Shown: in pieces, positions 1 to 11,989 of the stretch | Layout: each line of letters starts with the position of its first letter | How positions within the stretch are numbered: position 1 is the stretch's first letter | Assembly: GCA_032622095.1 (NCBI GenBank) | Contig: CP136067.1 | Span: 91,006,707-91,070,706, forward strand | Source of the DNA: Siphonodentalium dalli | Taxonomy: Eukaryota; Mollusca; Scaphopoda; Gadilida; Siphonodentaliidae | DNA length: 64,000 nucleotides | Direction: 5' to 3' | The notes under the pieces: model-generated | Seen by the model: only the letters and a program-made list of their open reading frames with translations | The model's database searches: none | What the model was told of the DNA's origin: nothing | Made by a program: the position numbers and the translations under genes

Positions 1-124
1 CCGGCATACAAATATACCATGATGCAATGCGTGGGCGGAGAATATAGGTCAAACTCCAACGGTAGTACTGCAGAGAATGTAGGTCAAACTGTCTAGACTG
101 CCACCAAACAGGCGGGGTATCATC
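1..124 (-). mobile_element. Terminal fragment of the 50.4-55.8 kb element family
   Basis: The segment ends with GGGTATCATC, the reverse complement of the GATGATACCC terminus of the composite element at 50368-55848. It shares the CGTGGGCGGAGAATATAGG block with both termini of that element. It also shares the TACTGCAGAGAATGTAGG block with the internal terminus copy at 53280-53440. The body of this copy lies upstream of the window. Confidence 0.75.
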
Positions 125-1030
125 ACATAACACATGATGGTTCCGGGTCGGGCCAAAATGCGAGGGAGTCGTCTTAAAGTTTAGCAATACATCAGCCATA
201 ATTAGCAGATGAGATAACTCGAAGATTAAAACCCATGAATTGTTGTAAACATTCCTATATTCTAGGGAGGCCACTTGTCTTCTGTGTCAGTTCTAATTTC
301 TAATTTCATTAGTTGCAAGTGCCAGCATGGTATTTCACTGTCGGGGATATAGCTAACATGTGGCCATACTGTAGGTACTCAATGGTTCTATAGACCAATG
401 TGGCCATTGTGGCGAATGCCAGAGTAGCCAGCAATGATAAAGCACACATGTTTCCATAGATTTTCATTACCACTAAAACGCTGATGGTGTAGAAATACAG
501 GGGAAAACCCCCGGATTTAATGGGAACATGTGCCATGAATATTTTGTGTGGGATATATTCCGCTGTATGTTCTCTCTCTGACACTTTCCCCACACTGACA
601 GTATGTACACGATCACTTCATCTTATACACACAACCGACTTACATATACGAAATCCCAGACAAGTCCTCCCAGACGAGGGGGCTAGAGCCCACCGACAAG
701 GGTAGCCCCCCCTCGTGCACCCACTGGCACCACCCCTGAGAACAGTGATTCAATCCTGTTTAGTTTGACACACTTCTAGTCAAATGACCCAATCTGTCGT
801 TTTGACTAACCATTGCTTAGTCGATATAACTACCATCACCCATTCTAATTTTGAATACTTTTCTGCTTTAGTAATTATGTCTAACTCAATTTACTCATCC
901 TGGGGAAATGTTTTTGACAAACCTAAGTTAACTAGAGATGTGACTGTCCCAATGCAACTAAGGATACCCACTGAGTTTTTGAAACACTAAGATGTTTCAC
1001 ACTTCAGTAGGCATTTAGTTAAAAATAATA
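125..1030. other. No confident gene; one weak minus-strand ORF
   Basis: A 94-codon minus-strand frame at 309-593 encodes a short polypeptide with two hydrophobic stretches (around residues 31-45 and 50-65). There is no recognisable domain and no start or splice context I can defend, so I do not call it as a gene. The rest is non-repetitive AT-rich DNA with nothing identifiable. Confidence 0.4.
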
Positions 1031-1039
1031 AAATAACAA

Positions 1040-1715
1040 ATTCACATTGCAGGTGCACAATCCTAACCCTAACTATAAACCTATTGACCAAAAATGTAGG
1101 AATAAAAGCTCGGACAAAATTATGCATGTTGCGAAAATGTTTTGAGTCGAAAAAGGGGAATCACTCCCCCAAAACAGTCGGACAGACGTCATAATCACAG
1201 GTGCACAGGTTCTCATGGTACTAATTATATGTGCCCAGTTTCAAAAACATTGACCTAACGATGTAGGAATAAAAGCTCGGACAATATTATGCATGTTGCG
1301 AAAATGTTCTAAGTCGAAAAAGGGGAATAACTCCAACAGTCGGACAAACGTCATAATTGCAGGTGCACAGATTCCTATGGTTCTAAATATCTGTACCATG
1401 TTTGAACAAAATGACCTACGAATGTAGGAACAAAAGCTCGGACAAAATTGTACATGTTGCGAAAGTTTTCAAAGTGGACAAAGGGGGATAACTCCACAAA
1501 AAAATCCGACAGACGTCATAATCGCAGGTGCACAGGTTCGCACGGTGTCTGTGTCAAGTTTCACGGAAAATTATAAAAAACGACTGAGAAATACTCCGGC
1601 CAAATGTGTGTCCACGGACTACGGACGGACGACGGACGACGGATGGGCGGATGGACATGCTGATTCCAGTATCCCCCCCCACAACTTCGTTGCGGGGTAT
1701 ACTAATATTGACACA
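1040..1715. repeat. ~177 bp tandem repeat with TATACCCC-type end
   Basis: Three diverged units of about 177 bp recur, each with an AGCTCGGACAAAATT block, a GTTGCGAAAATG block, a GGGGAATAACTCC block and GACGTCATAATCGCAGGTGC. The array runs into a GGACGGACGACGGACG stretch. It finishes in a short CCCC...GGGGTATAC hairpin at about 1671-1703. A related end in the opposite orientation begins at about 45750, so this is a dispersed family rather than a local satellite. Confidence 0.7.
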
Positions 1716-1799
1716 CATGTTTCCTCAATGAACCATAATTTGTCGCCATAATGCTCACTTCTCATTGTCACTCAAGTTATATGTGTTGAGTTAATCATG

Positions 1800-4160
1800 G
1801 CCAATCACTCTCCCGAAAATGTCGCCACGGTGTTGAGTGTTGTGCATATCGCATAACAATATTCTGCATGTAGTCTACTCTGGGAAAAATATACTCACCA
1901 AAGACATGGCAACTTTCCAGCTCTTTTTATATGTTCATACCCAATCGAGACAAACTTGTTTAAATTCTGCCTCAAACGAAATAGACAGACAAGCCGTGCT
2001 CTGTACTGTTCCATGCTGTTTTAAATTATATAACTTGATCTTTCACCTATGTGGAAATTGAAGTTTTCAATGCAATACCCCAGACATAAACACAACACGG
2101 TATTCTTCAGTGCAAACAATTGGGTACCAATTGTCAGTACGACCGAAATAATATTCCAGTCGAGTATACATCGATATCTGCAACAACTAAAATCTGGTAC
2201 AATCATATTCAAAATGATCATTGCATCTCCGTATAAGTTGTAAGTTCAAAATGCTAATAGGGATCCGATATTTCCAGATAAGTTTATATGAACAATACTG
2301 TTAATAATGGAGCAACTAAAGAACAATTATAAAAACGGAGAGAATTTATGCACTAAAATGTTGCTATTTTTAAAATAACGAACAAACTCACCCCCCTACT
2401 TATATAATGATGTTTCAAAAAAGTATATCGTACGAGTGGATATGACACGAGATCAGATGATCTTATTGTACCCTTCTGCAACTCTGTTACTTATCTGAAA
2501 TCCTTTCTTCCACACACAATCAATCTTTGGAACGAGCTAAACCAGAAGCGAGGAAATGTGAAACACTCTCATACTTCAAAACGGTTTTGCATAGTGGTCA
2601 CTAAGAGCGCCATCGATATTTGGAATATAATACGCGTATACGAGAGGAAGTCAGATACACCATTGCCGATTAAGGCTGGACTGCTGTAATTTAAACCATG
2701 ATCTTTGCAGCAATCGTTTGAATTAATAGTTGGGTATGTATGTCTGGTGCCGAAGAAACATAAAAACATTCACGGATTAATATAACAACAATCCTGTCGA
2801 AATTCCTCCCTTCGGGGCCCAAGCTTCTGGTACAATGTACTAATCCCACTGGATCCACGGCGATAATAAACAGTTCGAATTTTGGGTTTTTGGACGATAA
2901 TAAATTTCGTTGAGCTGATTAATAAGAGTCACAACAGTAAATCCTGGAAACTGACCAGGATCGCCACATACCGCTTGGAATCGTCACAAAACACTGACAA
3001 CTAAGACTATTTATGCCAGTTCAATTTATTTTATAATAATATTAAGTTGTGGAATTAATTTGTGGAAATTTTAAACCTACATGTACACAATGCGATCACG
3101 TCGCATGATACAGTATAGACTGCTAGCTATGATTGTCGGTGATCCATGATCGCTGCTATTCGTGATCGTATAAAACTATAGTGGGATATCGACAACAGTG
3201 CCATCAGCGTGTTGAGTATATTATAGCGCTGGCTATTCCTCGCCACTCAGGTTTTCTATGCCGACTGGGTCAACGTGAATCACACACCCGTACAAATCGC
3301 AACGGTGTTGAGTGTTTTGCATAAAGTGATGTGAACCACTCCAGTAGGGTGATCAAATATAAATGGAGTAGTAATTTTTACAAATATATCCAAATTGACA
3401 ACACACACCGTCATTCTTATATATTAATACATGCAGTGACTCTCGATGACGAAATCGTTTGCGTTATGTTTATCGCCAATAGATGCGTCCCGAATCGAGT
3501 AGTAGATATTTAAAATTGAGCGTAGTCCAGGCGATGTTTTCTATGGAGTGGTGCGGTCGATTTTTGGCGATGTTGGTAGAATGCTACATTCCTCCAGTTG
3601 GCATAGTCCATGGATACTAGCTGATCAGTTTCCGCTCACGAACAAGTACATAATATGTCTTTAATGCAAACGTTCTACGAAATATAGGTATATAGATACA
3701 CTGTTGGAACACATAATTAACTTGACGCCACAATGTGATGGTAATTTTGCTGCCATAAAATTTAGCTATAAACATTTTTAATTATACTTATATTTCCTTA
3801 AAATGAAATTGATGTAAATTAACGAAATTTCCTTTAACAATTCCACAAGTAATACGATGTGTGTTATCACGTATTGTTAACGACCAATCTATGTGTAGTA
3901 TGATTCGGCTTTAGAATTATACGACAATATTTCATTGTTTTGGAAAACAAGGTTTGATGAAACTCCTAAAAAATGGACAAGACAATTAGTGAAATTACAC
4001 ATGGCAATTGTACATTGGTCAAATTGAGGTTACACACCATTAAAATACTCATTAAACTATGACCATTATTCAGGTATTCATATTATAGGTATTTGATATT
4101 GTTAATACTGCCCGATTCATCCAATAAATCAAATATATTAATTCATCTAAGGCAAACATG
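1800..4160. other. No gene seen; AT-rich unique DNA
   Basis: I find only short shadow frames. A short CGGTGTTGAGTGTTKTGCAT motif occurs at about 1827 and 3302. Nothing else is recognisable. Confidence 0.5.
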
Positions 4161-4168
4161 CAGCATAT

Positions 4169-4646
4169 TCATTTACACCATTTTTTCGACTTGTCCGAAA
4201 AAACTCTAACCTGAAATCCGTCAATCTCGATAGATGATGGAATTTCGACGCAATCCTGGATTTGCAAATATCGGGTCCCAGTTTCAACATCAGGATTTCC
4301 CTCGTTTGTACCTTTTATCAGCAATTTTGCCATATTTGGAAAGTGTGTCAATGAAAATGCTGTCTTCGATATCAATGGGCGCATCTTTCACTGTCACAAA
4401 TGTAGCACGTATTTCAGAGTCACGCAAAGAAACATCAAATCCATTTAATTTGAGCCCCGATGCAATTATAACATTTTTTGCTTGGTCTTTACTTACTGTT
4501 ATATAGCAATAATCCTCTGTTATTTGAATACCGCGAACATCAATAACCGAAGTCAGCCCAGTAAGAACATCCGTGTGCGTGAACTTTCCAAGTCGACGAC
4601 CCCGGTTGAAAAACGCTGTTAACTGACGTTTCCTCTGCTCGGACAT
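4169..4646 (-). pseudogene. Retroelement ORF1 (gag/RNA-binding-like) fragment, frameshifted
   Basis: Two overlapping minus-strand frames (4290-4646, 118 residues, and 4169-4384, 71 residues) together look like part of the ORF1 protein of a non-LTR retrotransposon (Tx1/L1-like or similar). The first frame has an N-terminal region and an RRM-like segment ending in Leu-Ser-Lys-Tyr-Gly-Lys. The second carries the usual continuation: Gly-Thr-Arg-Tyr, an Ile-Pro-Ser-Ser-Ile segment and the Arg-Val strand that normally precedes zinc knuckles. The homologous reading appears to pass from one frame to the other at roughly 4290-4320, so the gene is broken there. The zinc knuckle is missing because the second frame ends at Trp-Cys-Lys and a stop. 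No endonuclease or reverse transcriptase follows. Family assignment is from pattern only. Confidence 0.5.
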
Positions 4647-4659
4647 GTTGCAATGTTAC

Positions 4660-6835
4660 TTGTATATATAATAATCACATGTATCCCACAAACAGCGTTA
4701 ACACAATATAGATTATCTACTTGTTGCATCCATTATATTCAAATTTTCGTCCATCGATGTAAACACCGTCTTTACTGTCCGCCATACCGGAAAGTGGTTA
4801 ATAGTAATTAAGTGGCCCCGTATAGGCCTACTTGTTTCATAGATGCAAGGCTCACGTGTAAGTGTGTACAACGTATTTTACATTTTACGAAAGAAACAAC
4901 TATACTTATACTATTTCTTTCAAAGACAACCACTTGGAATTCATATGTTTACGGTTTCTGCACGACCAAATAAGCGGAGGTCACTTCGCGAGATCAAACG
5001 AATAGTTCGTATTGACTTGAAATTATGTAAACATTGTGATCAAATATATATATGTCACATTATATATCTCTTTCAATTGTCAGTCGTGTAGCGTTCAGAA
5101 AAAAACAGCATATACACCCTCTTTGTCTCGTAGCTGAAGCATTGGACCTAGAACAAATTGTTGAGAGGCTGTTTTTGGTGTCATGTTTTCGGGCAGAATC
5201 TGGGGAACAACATATCCAAAATCCGCTTTGGGGGAAAGTTTCTAGAGCGTTTTGAAAACAATGTCCTATCTTTGGTTTTTACACTTGAATGGCATTTAAA
5301 TTTAAGTTATACAGATGGCAGGAACATGCAACATAAACAAAATTATTATTGTTGTCATGACATACCTGTGTCATTTCGTGTAAAATTCGATTGTCAAAAT
5401 TCAAAATGGCGACCGAAAGTGGTAAAATTTGACAATTTTCGCTAAATTTCACCAGATATTATCAATTTAAAAGAAATTTGGTTTAAATGGCCATTTGCAC
5501 CACAGTAAATGATGTCTAATCCGAATTCGATAATAATGAGCTATGTGCCGATAATTTGTTCCTATTGTGTCCCAAAAATGGAGGCGAAAATTGCCCAAGC
5601 AACCAAACTAGTATCGAAATAGACCCAATGAGTTTGGGGATCCCCGAATAGTTCACATTATATACGCATATACATAGTACGTATATACCCATAAATTGCC
5701 CATTTTGTTGTTCTTTCTGGTGTCTGCGGAAATTACACCTGAACATTATACCATTTCAAGATTAGACAATTAGAAAAATAAAACGTTTGTTTATTAAGCT
5801 AACTATATTTAATGTGCCAACGAAAGTAATGTTTCATCATAGTACTGCATTTAAATTTTCCGTAAATACCACCCTTTTCGCGAAAGAAATATTAAAACAT
5901 TTAATTTAAGTATTCCGACATGATGAGGTGTAACGGTTTCCCAAACACATCTGATTCCAAGAAATATTTATTCTAGATTTATTTTAAATTGTCAGCCGAA
6001 ATTAACGCGTATTTACACGACAAACTGCGTAGCCATTTTTCCATGCTGACAATAGAATGAATAGGTTGCATTGTTCATCATCGACTCTTTCTTGATGAAA
6101 TTGTCATATGTTATTTCTGACGATATTTCCGTGTTAATTTCACCTGAATGTTACCTCGTTTTGGAACAATTTTGGAAGAACGTGCCACTCAAAGCACCTT
6201 TCTCCGCCCGTGGTCGGTGGCGGTCGCATCCCGATTGTACCCCGACTGCAATATCAACCACTTCCGGTGACAACGCGAAAGCATCATCTACACATGCAGT
6301 TGTTTTCATAACAGCGTTGTCATGTGGAGTTGATAAAATACAACTACAAAGTAGGCTCATTGTTGTAGCAATTTTAGCGAACTACTACTTCCTTGAAAGA
6401 AACTACAACGTAGCATCCAAATCGATATAGAATAAACACTTAATGTACCTGTCACCAAAACAAATACTACAATGTTCCCTGTTGAATTGTATGTTTTCAT
6501 ATCTGCCAAACAGCGTGCTATTATTTTCCTTTCGTAGTCACGTGATAGTGACCCAATCGCACCATTTATTCCCCCGATTTCGTTGTAAATTGTACAACCT
6601 TATTCCTGCAAATTAACACATATATAAGCCATACAACTAGTTTAGATGGTATCTATACCATTACCGCTTGATGTTATATCAAAAGAACACAAATTAAAGG
6701 ATCCGGGTTATTGTCATAAAATAAAATAGCATTTTCTCCACCAAAAACAATGGCAAAAGTTGTTTCAGTCGAGGCTATGACATCGGCATATCGATTTGTG
6801 CAATATCTGAGCTTGTGATCGTCCCATGTCCACTA
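4660..6835. other. No gene seen; intergenic/3' flank DNA
   Basis: The region holds AT-rich sequence with short overlapping frames on both strands (for example 6071-6430 plus and 6151-6360 minus). None shows a recognisable domain or convincing splice context. Confidence 0.45.
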
Positions 6836-6838
6836 ATG

Positions 6839-7236
6839 TAACCCTTTACCCAACAGAAGGGCCCTGTGCCAATGCATTCTCTTATATATGCTAGTCGACC
6901 ATAGGTCGCCTCGTATATATAAGATAATGCATTAGCTTAACACATTACAAATTATAAAATTGTTAAAGAATGTAAGAAAAAATGGTAAAAAGTGTTTAAA
7001 AAAGATTTTTTTTAGGCCAATGCATTCTCTTATATATGCGAGGCGACCTATGGTCGACTCGCATATATAAGAGAATGCATTGGCACAGGGCATAACTGTA
7101 ACCATCACAATGTGGTCAATGAGCCGGTTCCAATGATATCCATATTTGTATGGTTCTATTGAGACAGACCGAAGATATTTTAGGCTCTTGAAGCTTTATT
7201 TGGCCGGTTTTGGCCGGTTTGTTGGGTAAAGGGTTA
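6839..7236. mobile_element. piggyBac-like MITE (TTAA-type) with paired hairpins
   Basis: The ends are inverted: TAACCCTTTACCCAAC at 6839-6854 and GTTGGGTAAAGGGTTA at 7221-7236. The right end gives AAAGGG followed by TTAA. The left flank reads GTAA, one change from TTAA. CCCTTT termini with TTAA targets are the piggyBac hallmark. Inside are two long hairpins in opposite orientation at 6868-6936 and 7016-7084. No coding capacity is present. Confidence 0.7.
7016..7084. repeat. Near-perfect hairpin, GCCAATGCATTCTC family
   Basis: Arms 7016-7048 and 7052-7084 pair almost perfectly around a 3-base loop. Related copies are 6868-6936, 8089-8136 (half), 58718-58792 (degraded) and 59480-59547 (nearly intact). 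Confidence 0.8.
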
Positions 7237-7239
7237 ATA

Positions 7240-8080
7240 CGTGGCAATTATTTCTCTCGGTGGGAATACTTTACCGTTGTCAACCCTTAATATGCTTGTC
7301 CAGTGTTTCCTCTCTTTTTACGAGCGTATAGTACCGTTGTCTGTTGGAACAGGCTGTTTGCGACATTGTCCGACATATATATGGCTATTCGGTGACTCGT
7401 CTCTGAAATCAGCCTTTCGTTTCGCAGAGTTACAAATGACGATGTTACTTCTCCTGTCTTTCGTCATTGATATATATTGTGAGCTGACGTTCGATATTGT
7501 TTTAATTGATCCGTTAACCGCTGCCACCAATTTATGTAACCGGGGAGTGGAGGGGATTTCCACATCTATGTTTCTCTGTGTACAATGTCAAATAGAGGAA
7601 TCAGATTTTGCATGATTACCCAGTCCTCAATGATGTGTGGAAAGTCAATGAGTTTGTTAAAGAATTAATCATTTATTATATATGTATCTGACAATATTGA
7701 TATGTATCGGGGTGAGTAATGATTCTATAAATAAAAATATAATCAATTGAGATTGCCAGCTTCCTAGTACAGTACCAATCAGAAGAAGTGGTATATTGAG
7801 GCGCGCCTTTATTGGGATATTGAGCGTGCTTAATTTGGCAAAAAAGGCGCGATTATAGCGCAATACCAAAAATATGTTCCGCTTATTATTGTGACATTGA
7901 ACGCAAAATATTGGATACTAAGCGCGCTAAATTGCATGCAGACCCGATAGTGTTATATTTATATTAGATAAATACTGTGCATGTAGGGTACATATATAAT
8001 TTACAACTATAATTATATACACATCTAAAACATTGTCTCTATTTATGCATAATTGGCGGTGAATTTGACTTAAATGTCAC
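7240..8080. other. No gene seen
   Basis: A 124-codon plus-strand frame (7241-7615) and its minus shadow have no recognisable features. A GGCGCGCC-centred cluster of GCGC-rich short words occurs at 7790-7935 and recalls other local repeats. Confidence 0.4.
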
Positions 8081-8088
8081 AATTTTGA

Positions 8089-8472
8089 GCGAGTCGACCA
8101 TAGGTCGCCTCGCCTATATAAGAGAATGCATTGGCCTAACTATTTTTCATCATTTGTTATTATTTTTTACAATTTTTTACAATTTTAATAATTGTTTTTT
8201 ATATTCTTTAACAGGCTTATTTTGTAGGTTTAGGGCCAGGGAATATTACGTTTTTCATGGGCATCAAAATTATTACTATGAATACTTGGTGATAGTTTTG
8301 AGTTATAACATGCCCTATAGCATGCTTAAGCATACTAAAAAAAAATTCAACCAATAAAAAAAATCTAAATTTTTTTAAAATTTATTTTTTTATTTTTATT
8401 TATTTTTAGGGCCGATTTTACAGAACGTAAATTAGGGCGGATGAGATCGGCCCGTGGCACTCAAAGGGTTAA
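8089..8472. mobile_element. Partial TTAA-type MITE
   Basis: Half of the GCCAATGCATTCTC hairpin lies at 8089-8136. The segment closes with AAAGGG and TTAA at 8463-8472, like the right end of the element at 6839-7236. The left terminus is not identified, so the copy is truncated or rearranged. Confidence 0.5.
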
Positions 8473-8781
8473 TATTATGAGTTTATGAGCGCGTTCTCTT
8501 ACGGAGAGGAGGGACATATTATATCCAAGGAATTTCGTTCACTAGAGGGCACGCAGTGCGTTCCCTTAAAATTCACTTGCTGCGTTCCATCGCGAGAATG
8601 CGTTGCCTTACTGGGTAGACACTGGTTCCTTGCTCTTGGAGGGCACGTAATGCAACTATAACCAAGCGCGCAGTAATTTCACGAACCGGAAGTTAAGCAC
8701 TCGGGTCGTGACGTCGCCGGTAAACATGTAATGAAATGACGCGACGTCAAACGAAAGGTGAAAAAGTCACTTCGCTACAAT

Positions 8782-8962
8782 ACCGACATTCAGAAAATCT
8801 GACAATAAAATGGTTCGGCTGTATACCCTGCGCCATCCAGCATGTACTGCTCTAACCAAGTGTGTATGATACCGTCATTTGGAACTTTTGAGACAGGAAT
8901 GCCTTGGCTGCACACCCAGCACCGCCCGTCATGTAGTAGCAAGTTGATTAAGTTTGTATGAT
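8782..8962 (-). pseudogene. Two decayed tandem copies of the lectin exon 3 tail
   Basis: On the minus strand the segment 8963-9051, which encodes the end of exon 3, is followed by two diverged copies of 92 bp (8871-8962) and 89 bp (8782-8870). The distal copy still reads Tyr-Met-x-Asp-Gly, then Ala-Glu-Pro-Phe-Tyr-Cys-Gln-Ile-Phe and a TGA, parallel to the real exon end. The middle copy has lost the frame. Both lie after the exon 3 stop, so they are 3' UTR or remnants of an earlier exon duplication. Confidence 0.65.
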
Positions 8963-8970
8963 GCCGTCAT

Positions 8971-9173
8971 TCAGAACATCTGGCAGAGGAATGGTTTGGC
9001 TACCGTTCCAAAGCCGTCCTTCATATAGTAAGCTGATCCAGTGTGTACGATGACCAAGAACTCATGTGTGTCTGGCTCATCTGCTTTCCAGTCAGCGAAA
9101 GGTAGCGGCTGGCCATCGTGGGTGTACATGATATCATTTTCGCTAGGTCTGTGGCCATCGACGAAGAGAGCTT
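8971..9173 (-). CDS. Exon 3: C-terminal half of the C-type lectin-like domain, with stop
   Basis: This terminal exon encodes two bases completing Glu160, then residues 161-226 and a TGA stop. It begins after a clean ATTTCAG acceptor. Visible CTLD landmarks are Asp-Gly-Gln-Pro-Leu followed by Phe-Ala-Asp-Trp, then Glu192-Pro193-Asp194, which corresponds to the EPN calcium/sugar-binding tripeptide with Asp in place of Asn. A hydrophobic Phe-Leu-Val-Ile-Val strand follows, and the last cysteine, Cys223, is in Pro-Phe-Leu-Cys. The inner disulfide pair of canonical CTLDs and the WND motif are not seen, so classical calcium-dependent sugar binding is doubtful. Its last ~80 bases are repeated twice more downstream in decayed form (8782-8962). 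The reading frame upstream of the acceptor is intron. Confidence 0.7.
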
Positions 9174-9299
9174 CTGAAATGCAGATATGACACTGTACAG
9201 CCCACATGTGTGATTTGAGTTGGCTGAATCGTTCGCCATTCGATCTAAGAATTGCGTAGATGAGTGCAGGCCAGACAGGGACGAGGCTATATGGTTTCC

Positions 9300-9470
9300 G
9301 TTGGGTGGGGGTGTGTCCACCTTAGGAAATTCCAACTGCACGCCCCCCCCCTGAATCACAATCAGACCAAACACAAGATTTAATATCCTATATATTCATA
9401 AACCATGGTTCTATATTCCCTGTATGAGAACATTCAGATATCTTAACCTGAAAAATTGCTCATAAATCCT
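9300..9470. repeat. Dispersed repeat, copy A (partner 22440-22670)
   Basis: The GTGTCCAC...GGAAATT...CTGAATC...GACCAAA series and the block ATATTCATAAACCATGGTTC recur in the same order and orientation at about 22440-22670. Confidence 0.65.
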
Positions 9471-9484
9471 AAAATCTAGTGGTC

Positions 9485-9930
9485 TAACTCCACTCAAATG
9501 TACACGGTAACGGGAAAGAAACCAGGACACACCGGGCTGACCATGGTGGTTCGGCCCGGTGTGAGAACATTTTGAAAACTATACAGGAAAATCGCAAATC
9601 TTACCATCTCGACTGGTCTCAACTGAACCTTTCCTAGTATTGGAAATTTCAAACCTCATACTCCCCCTCAGGTTGGAAAATTATCCAACTGATGATCATT
9701 TCAGTCCACAAGTTTGACCAAATGTAGTAAAATATTGTTTTGTTAAATGAATTAGCCGTTTTGTATCGGCCTCTCGGGGGATGGACAATGACACACCGGG
9801 CCGACCATGGTTCGGCCCGCTGTGCGAAAACTTTGAAATCTGACCAAGAAAATCGCAAAATCCTAGATCTAGACTAGCCTCAAGCCTTCCTATAGAGTTG
9901 GAACTTTCAAACATGACACCCCCACTTTAG
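9485..9930. repeat. ~260 bp tandem duplication around a GGTTCGGCCCG palindrome
   Basis: Two diverged units share CACACCGGG, GACCATGG, TTCGGCCCG, GAAAATCGCAAA and a TTGGAA...TTTCAAAC block. An adjoining segment (CCAACTGATGATCATTTCAG) recurs near 30361 and 47810, marking a dispersed family. Confidence 0.6.
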
Positions 9931-10503
9931 TCCGGGAGCTAATAGGGGTACCCTTGCACATCCCCGGGACTTAACTTCACACCACTCATTTTGTTCCTTA
10001 ATATGTCCTTCAAGTTTTAAGCAATGTTAACAAGAAAAAAAGGTGACTCCAGACAAGATGGCGTCCATCATGGCGGCCGTTTTTCCCACAAGACTCTAAG
10101 TCGGTTTTATGCAAGACATAACGACACTTATTTGGTGCAATATTGAAACTCACCAATCAATATGGCCGCCGGAAGTTGAAAATATGACGTTTTTTCACAA
10201 ATATCTTCTAAATCAGTTCATGCTGTATGGAACTGGTTGAGTAATATGACTTTATTATGTGTTTTGTATAATAACTGATCATTGGAGCAATTACATATGC
10301 CATTATTGGGATCCTAGCCCCTTTCGATCCCTCAAAAAATCGATTTTACAGAACGCGATATAAAATTTCACAAACAAATCACAATTGGGATTCCAGTTAT
10401 ATTTCAATAAGAAATAAACAGAGCTTTGTAATTTAAGTGAGGCATATCATTACCTATGAACATTCCAACTCACTGGAATCAAAATTCTTACTTTGGCTCA
10501 AAA
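9930..10503. repeat. Dispersed repeat, inverted partner of 29752-30356
   Basis: The segment from GTCCGGGAGCTAATA to TTCTTACTTTGGCTCA is found in reverse complement at 29752-30356 with scattered substitutions. Both copies include the GATGGCGTCCATCATGGCG and TAAGTCGGTTTTATGCA blocks. No open frame spans either copy. Confidence 0.75.
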
Positions 10504-11985
10504 TCACTTGTCAGTTAATTAACTAACACGAATAATAACCAAGTGAGTCACAACTTGCTATCTTTTCGGAAAACGCAGATAATAATGTTCTGGATATATG
10601 TAAAAAATTAACTTTTTACAAATTTGGTTGCCATTTTGGAAGCCATCTTCAGCAATTTGGTCTATAAACACCGTAGTGTGACACATTTAAGATATACCAA
10701 AACAATAAACACCTTTGATACCAAAGATAGTTCCATTTTACTTGAAAAAATGGTCCAAACCTGAAAAGTGAATTTTTGCCGATATTTATGTCAAGTTTGT
10801 GAGAGAAAAATCCAATATTTCTGGTGATGTCAGTGGTGACAATAGTAACAATGATTCATAGTGCATCATACATGTTAGTAGCGCCCGCTCTCCCGCGGCG
10901 AAGCCGCGGAAGCGAAGCGACCAGGGTATACGTATGTGAATATCGGATATACTAATCAACTTTTTCGGCCCAATCTAAAAATAATTTGAAATTACCTAAA
11001 ATAGGATAATTTATTCATAACTCAAGGGTCAGCGGGGTTAACAAAATTATTTTTTGCGACGGCCGCCATTTTGTATCGATTAGTTCCACCTCGATCGGCA
11101 GCGAAGTTAGTGTAATTTATCAAAATGACCAAGAGCAAACACTTTGATAAATAATTCTTGTCGGCACATGTTAGTTATACATGTACTTCATTATATATGG
11201 GCAAATAATGTCTTTAATACAAGCCAAAGATATTAAAAATTGAGAATCTGAGCACTGAAGTTTAACAAAAAGTTAAATAATCAAATTGCATGAACAAATT
11301 TTGTTTACATATTTTATAAAAATATTAAAAATATTTGCCCCGAAAGAGGATTTTAGAGGCCCCACTGGGTGTTTAGATATTTTCTTCAATTTTCTATCGG
11401 TGTTTCCGCCTAAAATTTGGATGGAATATTCTCAAAGTGTAAAGCCGACAAACGAAAACTATAAGTTCCGATAGATTGATAGATCGCAGAGTCCTTTTAA
11501 ATAAATCGAATTCATCATAGATTCATACATCTTTAGTGTGTCCCAAATCAAATATTGGGTGATGAGGCATGGGTCGAGACATAATATAGTTCCAAAGATA
11601 TTAACTATTTTAAGCCATTTGATTCATTGATGGTGTGAACCAATCCAATCATGTTATTGATAAAGGCTTGTATATCATGTATTTCTATTCACAACGAGCG
11701 AAAGAAATATGAGTTTGTTGCTTGATAAGTTTGTATAAGTACGCACACATAAAAAAACATGTCTGCGTGCACGGTGCAGACATGTTTCGCCGCTCAACAT
11801 TCACACTGAAAACATGTTAAATAACTCAACACCTACGATTATGAACACAACTGAGGTAAGCAACGTGTACATATTTATGAAATCCATTCTAAGAATAGAT
11901 TTCTTAAAGCCAAAGTCGACACTGACTGGCGAAATATTGCATACAAAACCAAATAAAAACAAAACACACACTGCCAGTGACACCA
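10504..11985. other. No gene seen; small CpG-rich hairpin
   Basis: A short hairpin CCGCGGCGAAGCCGCGG stands out at about 10893-10909 in otherwise AT-rich DNA. Nothing coding is recognised. Confidence 0.4.
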
Positions 11986-11989
11986 ACAT

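Noticed and set aside
309-593. 94-codon minus-strand frame with two hydrophobic stretches, possible membrane protein
   Set aside because: No domain, splice or promoter support; length is within chance for a 64 kb window.
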